From contig JAOTXY010000001.1 of the NCBI GenBank assembly GCA_029862125.1, positions 1 through 64,000 on the forward strand: DNA of 64,000 bases. Direction: 5' to 3'. The stretch is from Gammaproteobacteria bacterium (GTDB lineage Bacteria > Pseudomonadota > Gammaproteobacteria > GCA-001735895). The position numbers and the translations under genes are program-made. The notes below the pieces were generated by a model. That model searched no databases. It was not told the DNA's origin and was given only the letters and a program-made list of their open reading frames with translations. Positions 43,412 through 50,659 of the stretch are shown here, piece by piece (the stretch's first letter is position 1; every line of letters starts with the position of its first letter).

Positions 43412-44449
43412 TTACTTGGCGTCAGATTTTGAATCGTAACGCTTCAGCCACTCTGTCAGAATCTTCTTGCGGTTATTGGCAGCCCATTCGAAGTCGTTGT
43501 CGATCATCTTGTCCAGCAGGTTTGGCGGAAAGTGCTCCACCGGCTTGGCCACGCCTGGCATGGCGACCACTGCATAACCGGTGTTATACATTTCGTTGGC
43601 CTTGCGTGTAATTGACCAGTCAACCAGGGTTTGAGCGGCTTTCTGATTGCTGGTGCCGGCTATGATCGCGGTTGCTTCCATATCCCAGCCCACACCCTCG
43701 GCTGGCACGATTATTTCAAGTGGGGCGCCCTGGGCCTTGGACTTGGCGCCGCGGAAGGCGAAGGAAATACCGATCGGAATCTCACCGGCAGCAGCCAGTT
43801 TACAGGGCTTGGAGCCGGAATGGGTGTAGCGTGCGATATTCTTGTGCAGGCGGTCCATGAAATCCCAGCCACCCTGCTCCTTACCGAACATCTGCAACCA
43901 ACTGGAGACGTCTAGGAAGCCGGTGCCTGAGGAGTTCGGATTCGGCATGATCAGGTGACCTTTATACATCGGCTTGAGCAGGTCGGTCCAGGTCTTGGGA
44001 GGCTTGAGACCATGCTTGGCGGCTTCGACAGTGTTATAGCAAACCGAGGCAACCCAGGCGTCCATGCCAACCCAGGACGGTACGGCGCCGCTGTCGACGA
44101 ACTTCTTGTCCAGTTTTTCGACACCTTTGGGCTTATAGGGCTCGAGCATGCCTTCGCTCTTCATCAGTAGCAGCGAAGTCGCCGCCAGGCCCCAGACCAC
44201 ATCAGCCTGCGGGTTGTTTTTCTCCGCGAGTAACTTGGCGGTGACGATACCGGTTGAATCCCGAACCCATTTAATATTAATATCAGGATGGTCTTTGTTA
44301 AAAGTTTCGGCATAGCGCGCGAGATCTTCTGCTTCTACAGCGGTGTAAACGGTCAGGTCAACCGCAAGTGTCGACTGACTCATCGCCAGCATCGAGACAC
44401 CTGCTACACAGGCAGCGAGCGAACTTTTCTTGATCAATTTCTTTAGCAT
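43412..44449 (-). CDS. 2-aminoethylphosphonate ABC transporter substrate-binding protein
   Basis: A 345-residue periplasmic protein of the iron/AEP binding family (TIGR03261 type). A signal peptide spans residues 1 to about 29 (LIKKSSLAACVAGVSMLAMS, cleavage near STLA-VD). The mature part starts DLTVYTAVEAEDL and has ARYTHSGSKPCKLAAAGEIPIG in the binding region. I choose ATG 44449, with GGAGATATAAC as ribosome site, over the 66-bp longer frame. It is first in the order binding protein, ATPase, permease, GlpD-like flavoprotein. Confidence 0.9.
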   Translation of the reverse strand: MLKKLIKKSSLAACVAGVSMLAMSQSTLAVDLTVYTAVEAEDLARYAETFNKDHPDINIKWVRDSTGIVTAKLLAEKNNPQADVVWGLAATSLLLMKSEGMLEPYKPKGVEKLDKKFVDSGAVPSWVGMDAWVASVCYNTVEAAKHGLKPPKTWTDLLKPMYKGHLIMPNPNSSGTGFLDVSSWLQMFGKEQGGWDFMDRLHKNIARYTHSGSKPCKLAAAGEIPIGISFAFRGAKSKAQGAPLEIIVPAEGVGWDMEATAIIAGTSNQKAAQTLVDWSITRKANEMYNTGYAVVAMPGVAKPVEHFPPNLLDKMIDNDFEWAANNRKKILTEWLKRYDSKSDAK

Positions 44450-44754
44450 GTTATATCTCCTTCGATTGTTATTGTCGGGACCAGGGAGTCCCCGAATTGA
44501 TTTTTTATTTTGCAACTACTCCGGTGAAGCCGGGTTTATACCCGGTTGCTCCATCCGGAGACATCGAATGCACACTTTACCCTAATCCGCGCCGGTTAAA
44601 AACAGGTTAATTTTTATACAAAATATAGATTGCTTCGATATCTGGATAGCCCTGATTTACAGCCTATACATCGGATTGGTATATTGGTGACCATGAAACC
44701 GGCTATCCTGGCGAGCAGGTTAATCCGTAAAATAAACTAAGGAGCGGCTTTTCA
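44450..44754. other. 305-bp divergent region between the AEP transporter and the MetE-like gene
   Basis: No gene is supported. It holds a CCGGGT-TTAT-ACCCGG palindrome (44529-44544), CAGGTTAA at 44603-44610 that weakly resembles part of the LysR-site repeat, and the promoter for the MetE-like gene described separately. The transporter promoter must also lie here but I could not define it. Confidence 0.4.
44656..44685 (+). promoter_or_regulatory. Sigma70-like promoter for the MetE-like gene
   Basis: TTTACA (44656-44661) and TATATT (44680-44685) are separated by 18 bp, and TGG immediately before the second hexamer gives an extended -10. The predicted start near 44692 leaves a leader of about 60 nt before AAGGAG and the ATG at 44755. 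Confidence 0.5.
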
Positions 44755-45807
44755 ATGGCGATAAAAACCACCTGCATTGGTGCTTACCCCAAACCCGAAT
44801 TCGTCAAACTTCCGGACTGGTTCAATCACCCTGAGGGACCGGATACCGCCGATCCGACCGCGCTCTGGGAAAAGGCGATGACCGATCTTGGACCCGATGC
44901 GCCGGATATTATTGCGCGCGGCGTAGCGCAGGCGATCGACGATCAAATCGAATGTGGCATCGATATCCCGACCGACGGTGAAATCTCGCGCGAGAATTAC
45001 ATCCACTACCATTGCCGACACCTGCTCGGCTTCGATTTCGTGCAGCTGACGCGCAAGGAAGTGCGCGGCGGTACTTACGAGGCAAGCCTGCCGACCATCA
45101 ATGGTCCGGTCTCGGTACGTGACCAGTTCCTGGTGGCGGACTGGCAGCGCGCGCAGGCCAACTGCAAGCGCGCAGTCAAGATCACGATGCCGGGCCCGAT
45201 GACGATCTCGGACACCAATCACGATGCCTTTTACCATGATCCTCAAAGGCTCGGTCGGGATATTGCCGAGGCCCTGAATGTCGAAGTTCTGGCGCTCGCC
45301 GAGGCCGGCTGTGTACATATCCAGATCGACGAACCGCTATTCGCGCGCAAGCCGGCAGCCGCGCTCGATTACGGCTTCGAAAATCTCGAACGTGCGTTTC
45401 ACGGTTGCCCGAACAACGTACAGCGCACCGTGCACATGTGCTGTGGCTACCCGGACAAGCTCGACCGTGATGATTATCCCAAGGCGGATCCCGATTCGTA
45501 CCTGCAGATCGCCGATGCGATCGAGTATTCGAGTATCGACGCGGTTTCGTTCGAAGACGCGCATCGCCACAACGATTTATCGCTGCTTGAGCGTTTGCCG
45601 ACGACCAAGGTTATTTTCGGCGTCGTCGCGATTGCCAAAAGCGAAGTCGAATCGGTCGACGATATCCGCGAACGCCTGGGCCAGGCGCTGCATCACATCG
45701 ATGCCGATCGCCTGATTGCCGCCCCTGATTGCGGTCTTGGCCTGCTGGGCCGAGATCTCGCCATGGCCAAGCTCAAAAACATGTGCGCCGCCGCCCACTC
45801 CTTTTAA
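44755..45807 (+). CDS. Stand-alone MetE C-terminal-like (methionine synthase II family) methyltransferase
   Basis: A 350-residue TIM-barrel protein corresponding to the catalytic C-terminal half of cobalamin-independent methionine synthase; the N-terminal folate-binding half is absent. Zinc ligands are visible: HMCCGYP (His and Cys, about residue 228), a Glu in SFEDAH and Cys in APDCGLG near the end. GAYPKPEF, DIPTDGEI, ITMPGPMTI and IQIDEPLF are family blocks. The known relatives include folate-independent core methionine synthases. Its place beside N-methylamine and phosphonate genes makes transfer of a methyl group from a catabolic substrate to homocysteine possible, but this is inference. 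Confidence 0.82.
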   Translation: MAIKTTCIGAYPKPEFVKLPDWFNHPEGPDTADPTALWEKAMTDLGPDAPDIIARGVAQAIDDQIECGIDIPTDGEISRENYIHYHCRHLLGFDFVQLTRKEVRGGTYEASLPTINGPVSVRDQFLVADWQRAQANCKRAVKITMPGPMTISDTNHDAFYHDPQRLGRDIAEALNVEVLALAEAGCVHIQIDEPLFARKPAAALDYGFENLERAFHGCPNNVQRTVHMCCGYPDKLDRDDYPKADPDSYLQIADAIEYSSIDAVSFEDAHRHNDLSLLERLPTTKVIFGVVAIAKSEVESVDDIRERLGQALHHIDADRLIAAPDCGLGLLGRDLAMAKLKNMCAAAHSF

Positions 45808-45865
45808 TCCCGCGGCTCCCAAAGTAGTCCGATACACCCCCCTGCTCGTCCCACAATTCCCTGCT

Positions 45866-45946
45866 GTCATCCCGCGGCTCGACCGCGGGATCCAGTCAAA
45901 TGTGGGCGATTGCAACCTGGATACCGCGGTCGAGCCGCGGTATGAC
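45866..45946. repeat. GTCATCCCGCGG-type paired hairpin repeat
   Basis: Two 30-bp arms, 45866-45895 and 45917-45946, are inverted copies with two differences. Each arm is also its own hairpin around CCGCGG, and the differences are compensatory: the left hairpin has C-G where the right one has A-T (ATCCCGCGG...CCGCGGGAT against ATACCGCGG...CCGCGGTAT). This implies selection for the small hairpins. It lies just after the MetE-like gene and is related to the element at 40060. Confidence 0.75.
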
Positions 45947-45974
45947 ACTGAGAGGGACCAGGATCCCGATACTC

Positions 45975-46009
45975 CCGACCGCCGCTAAGTGGGCCGCATG
46001 CGGTCGGGG
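45975..46009. repeat. CCCGACCGC/GCGGTCGGG hairpin
   Basis: A perfect 9-bp stem (45975-45983 and 46001-46009) follows the previous repeat and leads into GGATGAC, the hallmark end of the same repeat family. It looks like a third, diverged unit. Confidence 0.55.
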
Positions 46010-46224
46010 ATGACGGAACTTGCTGGCGCCCTGGCAGCGTGTGTCGAGCGGGTCACATAACACCGGCTGTTTGATTGAATTCGGGTGAATCTAAACTAAT
46101 CTTAATTGTGACCGATAACTATATATAGAGTTATTGCGGCATATTGGATTTTCGCAACAGGCAGAGGCGCACGGGCCAAATCAATAACCAATAGCGTCAT
46201 TCTATTGATAAACCGATTTAAATT

Positions 46225-48069
46225 ATGCATCTGAATCAACGTTTTGGCTTGACCATGATTATCGCGACCCTGCTGGTCATGGTTGCGACTGTCTATCTCC
46301 TGTTCGACTTTCAGCGTAACAATCGCGAGGATATGGCACGCGCCCAGGGCCTTGAATTAGCACGCCTTTTGAGCGGCATGTCATGGAGTGAGCTGGTACC
46401 GCAAGCAGGCAGAAAGGGGCTACTCGCAGTGCTTAAGCAAGGACAAAGCAACCCCGACTTTGCTTATGGCGCGGTGGTTGACATCGATGGCAAGGTCGCA
46501 ACCGAGGTCACTCGTTCGGACGTCATCGTGCCTGTCGGTGATATTATCAACGAACCAACCGGCTGGTTAGGACAACGTGTTCTCTCCGCGAATGACGCCG
46601 CTAGCCAGGTTAAATTTATCGAAACACATGCCCCGGTATTTGACCAGGGTGTGCATATGGGTTTTGTACGGCTTGGATATTTCCGACCCGGTTTCAGTTT
46701 CAGCTACTACGAAATGCCATTTCTGGCGTCTGTGATGCTGCCGATATTCCTGCTGGTACCTTTCTTTTACTTCATGCTACGCCGCGAAATCAAACCGCTT
46801 AAAGACATCAGCGAGCGATTTGAAAATATAGCCGAGCAGGGAGGTTTAACCCAGATCGAAATGCCTCCAAGCCAGGCATTGAACGATTTCATGGAGCAGG
46901 TCAGCGACTACATCGATGCTACCCAAACCCGGATCGAAGTGTTAAACCAGGAACACGAAGATCTGACGATGTCGAGCAAGTTGCTGACCTATAAAAATAA
47001 TCGCGTCGACGCCATCCTGCAGAATTTTCCCGACGCCATCATGGTGATCGACGAAGCCGGCGAAGTCAGTTACGCCAACGCTAAAGTTGAACGTTTGCTC
47101 GGGATTGATGCCGAAGCAATGCTCGGCAAGAAAACCCGCGAGTGGTGCAAAGATCCGCAGATTATCCCGCTACTGACTTTCGGTGACGTCAAATCGAACC
47201 TGCAGGCCAACCAGGATACGGTTCAGGTCAGGCTGGATGATAACAGTGAAAAATCTCTACAGTTCAGTGTCTACCCGTTGTTCACGCCAAACAATGAGAG
47301 CAAAATCCTGGGCCGCCTGGTAGTTATCTGCGACGTATCCGAGAGCCACGAGATGCGCCAGCGCCAGAACGAATTTATCTCGCATATCTCGCATGAACTA
47401 AAAACACCGCTCAGCGTGCTGTCGATGTACAGCGAATCGCTTTTGACCGAGGGCTCCGACGATGAAGCCTACCGCATCGAGGCGGTGAACGTGATTCATG
47501 ACGAGGTCGAACGGCTGTCGACCCTGATCAATAACCTGCTCGCAATCAACCAATACGAACTCGGTGGGGTCATCGCGCAGCGTAATCATGTGCGCTTACA
47601 CGAGTTTCTCGAGGATGCGTTTGAAAATATCACCAAGGCCAGGGGTATCAAAGATCTTGAGTTCGACCTCGATATTCCGCGTGAAATGAGCATGGTTTAT
47701 ATCGATAAGGATTTATTCCGAATAGCAGTAAATAACCTGCTGACCAATGCGATCAAGTACAGCAAACCTGGTGGCAAAGTCAGCATGAGCGCCAGTGAAA
47801 ACGAAGACAGCATCGAAATCGTGGTCAGCGATGAGGGTTATGGCATCGCCGAGACCGATATAAAGCAGATATTTAATAAATTTTTCCGCTCAACGGACAA
47901 AAACATCAGAAATCAGACCGGGCATGGCCTGGGCCTGTCGTTGGCGCGCCAGATCGTGTTAATGCACCACGGCGACCTGACCTGTAGCAGTGAACTCGGC
48001 AAGGGTAGTCGCTTTGTTATTCAACTGGAGAAGGTTTCGACACAGATTATGGATGCCGCCGCGTCATGA
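46225..48069 (+). CDS. PAS-containing membrane sensor histidine kinase
   Basis: A 614-residue kinase. TM1 lies at about residues 8-27 (MIIATLLVMVATVYLLF), an extracytoplasmic domain at 28-165, TM2 at about 166-188, and a HAMP-like linker at 189-235. A PAS domain follows (about 265-375, with DAIMVIDEAGEVSYANAK), then HisKA with the phosphorylated His390 in FISHISHELKTPL, and HATPase_c with NNLLTNAIKYS, DEGYGI and GHGLGLSLA. Its stop overlaps the response regulator by 4 bp. It is the first gene of the secretion/pilus run, so its input likely gates that system. Confidence 0.92.
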   Translation: MHLNQRFGLTMIIATLLVMVATVYLLFDFQRNNREDMARAQGLELARLLSGMSWSELVPQAGRKGLLAVLKQGQSNPDFAYGAVVDIDGKVATEVTRSDVIVPVGDIINEPTGWLGQRVLSANDAASQVKFIETHAPVFDQGVHMGFVRLGYFRPGFSFSYYEMPFLASVMLPIFLLVPFFYFMLRREIKPLKDISERFENIAEQGGLTQIEMPPSQALNDFMEQVSDYIDATQTRIEVLNQEHEDLTMSSKLLTYKNNRVDAILQNFPDAIMVIDEAGEVSYANAKVERLLGIDAEAMLGKKTREWCKDPQIIPLLTFGDVKSNLQANQDTVQVRLDDNSEKSLQFSVYPLFTPNNESKILGRLVVICDVSESHEMRQRQNEFISHISHELKTPLSVLSMYSESLLTEGSDDEAYRIEAVNVIHDEVERLSTLINNLLAINQYELGGVIAQRNHVRLHEFLEDAFENITKARGIKDLEFDLDIPREMSMVYIDKDLFRIAVNNLLTNAIKYSKPGGKVSMSASENEDSIEIVVSDEGYGIAETDIKQIFNKFFRSTDKNIRNQTGHGLGLSLARQIVLMHHGDLTCSSELGKGSRFVIQLEKVSTQIMDAAAS

Positions 48070-48455
48070 ATAAAATTTTAATCGCAGACGATGAACCGCA
48101 TGTACTGCGGGTACTGAAACTCTCGCTCGAGAAAGAGGGCTACGCGGTGGAAACCTGTGCCAACGGCAAGGAGGCCCTCACCCAGCTCGAACAGCAACAT
48201 CCCGATATCCTGATTACCGATATCCAGATGCCGCAGATGACCGGCGAGGAATTGTGTCGGCATATCAAGCAGCATATGCCCGAGCGCAAATTCCTGATTT
48301 TCGTACTCACCTCGCGCACCGAAATCGAACACCGCGAGTGGTCACGCGATATCAACAATTTACTGTTTCTCGAAAAACCGGTCAGCATCCGCAACCTGTT
48401 GGAAAAGATCGAGGGTTACTTTTCTGGAGCATCCGATAGTTGGAGGGCATCCTGA
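48066..48455 (+). CDS. Stand-alone CheY-like response regulator
   Basis: A 129-residue receiver domain with the acidic pair in IADDEPHVL, phosphoacceptor Asp52 in ITDIQMPQMTG, the switch Thr/Ser region VLTSRTE and the invariant Lys in FLEKPVS. There is no output domain, so phosphorylated regulator must act by protein contact, perhaps with the GGDEF-EAL protein or the STAS-ATPase encoded directly downstream. It shares its last base with the start of the next gene. Confidence 0.92.
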   Translation: MNKILIADDEPHVLRVLKLSLEKEGYAVETCANGKEALTQLEQQHPDILITDIQMPQMTGEELCRHIKQHMPERKFLIFVLTSRTEIEHREWSRDINNLLFLEKPVSIRNLLEKIEGYFSGASDSWRAS

Positions 48456-50653
48456 TGGCTACCGTGCCTGACAGCAGCGTTCATTTTGATCATTATCTTA
48501 CCCTGCTGAAGGGTTTTTGCCCGGATGTGCGGGCGATGGTCGTGTTCGATCACGAGCAAAGTTGCATCTGGCAGGGCGACGCCAGTCCCCTTGATCTGGA
48601 TCAGGTGGTACCCCAGCTGAAGTCATTCCGTGCAGGTGACAGCGATGACGTACGGGTAACACTTGGCGACAACGCTAGCCTCGAGCTGATCAACCTGAGA
48701 AACACACACGGGGAAATAGCGCTAACCCTGGGTATCGAGGCCGTGGACAAGACTGTACAAGCGGTGGCGGCGAACCAAAATATTGGCTTGCTGAATGAAT
48801 TTTTACTGGCTGACTACGAACAAAGCCTGGCGCTCGCGACCAAGGAAGACGAGCTCAACCATATGACCGACGAGCTCACCCGACGTTACGAAGAACTCAA
48901 CCTGATCTACAAGGCCGAGGACCAGGCGCTCAATATTTACCATGGACGCGAACTGTTGCGACAGCTGGTGATGAATACATCGCGTTTCCTTAACGTCGAT
49001 ATTATTTTTCTCTACATCGCGGGCAAAAATATCGCGATGCATAAATACAAAAACGATAATCCGTTGTTCGAATCGGACAAACTGTTTGACTATCTGCGTG
49101 ACTCGGTTTACCCGTTACTCGAAACCGATCCGCAGTCCCTCGTCATCAACCATATCGAAGACGCCAGAATGCATAATTTCACCCAGAATACGCCGTACAA
49201 ACATGTCGTCAGCCCGGTCGTCAACGCCGAAAATCAGGTTATCGGACTGCTCGCGATTGCGAGCCAGAATTTCAGTGTTGATTTCTCCAATAGCGATCGA
49301 AACCTGCTCGACGTGATGTCGAAAAAGGCCTCCAAGATCGCCCAGTCCCATTTCGATCCCTTAACTGGGCTTGAAAATAGCAACAGTTTTGAACTCATCA
49401 TCAAGGATTTGTTAAAACAATCTTCGGGTACAGATGTTAACCACGCCATCGCTAATGTTGACATTGATCGTATGGCGGTGGTGAACGATATCAGCGGACG
49501 CGATGTGGGTGATCTGTTGATTAAGAAGGTTGGGCAGAAACTCGCCAGCATGGTGCGCTCGCGCGATGTGGTGGCGCGCATCGGTAGCGACAAGTTCGGA
49601 GTGTTACTGGAAAATTGCGATTTGCCGACAGCACAAATCGTCATGAAAAAAATTTCCCATGCGGTCTCTGCCATAGATTTTAAATGGGAGGGCGAGTCAC
49701 ACGAAATCAGCGTCAGTATCGGTATCGCCCCGATCACCGCCGAAACGCAGTCGGTGACCAGCCTCATGAATGCTGCCGAAACTGCGCGTAACGTGAGCAA
49801 GGAACGTGGTCGTAACAGCATCCATGTGCTCGATCTGGAAGACAGCAATTTACTGGAGCGCAAGGACCAGATTCGCTGGGTTGGGCTAATTCAGGCAGCG
49901 TTGCGCGAAGACCAGTTCATGCTGTATGCGCAATTGATCAAGCCTTTAAAGACAAAAACGGCTAAACCACATTACGAACTACTGTTACGTATGCGGGGTA
50001 ATGATGGCAGTGTAATTCCACCTGGGAAGTTTCTGCCCGCCGCAGAAAACTTTTACCTGATGTCGAGCATTGATTACTGGGTGATCGGCCAGGCTTTCAG
50101 CGAGCTAGCCAAGCATAACCGGGAATCCGGACAGGGATGTGAGGTCTCGATCAACCTGTCGGGACAGTCGCTGAGCGACCCGGTCGGTTTTGCCGCTTAT
50201 ATTGGTAATAAACTCGAGCAACATCAGTTGGACCCTAGTGATATCTGTTTCGAAATTACCGAGTCATCTGCGATCGAAAATATTGATGATGCCCGCTTTT
50301 TTATCGATCAGGTAGGAGCTTACGGTTGTCAGTTTTCACTCGACGATTTTGGCACCGGCCTCAGTTCCTTTGCCTACCTCAAAAACCTTAAAGTCAGTTA
50401 CCTGAAGATCGATGGCAGCTTCGTTACCGACATCGTCACAGACCCGGTCAGCGAGAGCATGGTCTCGGCGATCAACCAGGTGGGGCATGCAATGCAGTTG
50501 CAAACGATTGCCGAATTCGTCGAAAACGATGCGATTGCGCAAAAGCTTGTCGACATCGGTGTCGATTATGGACAGGGTTATGGTTTCGGCAAGCCCGTAC
50601 CATTCGATGAAATCCTATCCTCGCTGCCGAGCTCGAAATCGAAGTCGGCGTAG
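48455..50653 (+). CDS. GAF-GGDEF-EAL protein (degenerate GGDEF, intact-looking EAL)
   Basis: A 732-residue cytosolic signalling protein. After an N-terminal domain of unknown type (1-115) and a coiled stretch (about 125-160), a GAF-like domain spans about 165-305. The GGDEF domain (about 305-465) has GSDKF at the signature and no RxxD inhibitory site, so cyclase activity is doubtful. The EAL domain (about 485-725) has ELLLR for EALLR, and DDFGTGLSSF and DYGQGYGFGKP are well kept, so c-di-GMP hydrolysis or binding is plausible. GGAGGG precedes ATG 48455; a longer TTG start is unnecessary. Confidence 0.88.
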   Translation: MATVPDSSVHFDHYLTLLKGFCPDVRAMVVFDHEQSCIWQGDASPLDLDQVVPQLKSFRAGDSDDVRVTLGDNASLELINLRNTHGEIALTLGIEAVDKTVQAVAANQNIGLLNEFLLADYEQSLALATKEDELNHMTDELTRRYEELNLIYKAEDQALNIYHGRELLRQLVMNTSRFLNVDIIFLYIAGKNIAMHKYKNDNPLFESDKLFDYLRDSVYPLLETDPQSLVINHIEDARMHNFTQNTPYKHVVSPVVNAENQVIGLLAIASQNFSVDFSNSDRNLLDVMSKKASKIAQSHFDPLTGLENSNSFELIIKDLLKQSSGTDVNHAIANVDIDRMAVVNDISGRDVGDLLIKKVGQKLASMVRSRDVVARIGSDKFGVLLENCDLPTAQIVMKKISHAVSAIDFKWEGESHEISVSIGIAPITAETQSVTSLMNAAETARNVSKERGRNSIHVLDLEDSNLLERKDQIRWVGLIQAALREDQFMLYAQLIKPLKTKTAKPHYELLLRMRGNDGSVIPPGKFLPAAENFYLMSSIDYWVIGQAFSELAKHNRESGQGCEVSINLSGQSLSDPVGFAAYIGNKLEQHQLDPSDICFEITESSAIENIDDARFFIDQVGAYGCQFSLDDFGTGLSSFAYLKNLKVSYLKIDGSFVTDIVTDPVSESMVSAINQVGHAMQLQTIAEFVENDAIAQKLVDIGVDYGQGYGFGKPVPFDEILSSLPSSKSKSA

Positions 50654-50659
50654 ATAATC

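Larger units (their letters stand above)
45808..46224. other. 417-bp gene-free region with two hairpin repeats before the sensor kinase
   Basis: No gene is supported. Two palindromes of the GTCATCCC type occupy the first half (45866-45946 and 45975-46009). The second half is AT-rich and contains ATAACT and AGTTAT as an inverted repeat (46115-46134) around an ATATATAG core. This probably includes the promoter or operator for the kinase operon, though no clear -35/-10 pair stands out. Confidence 0.4.
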
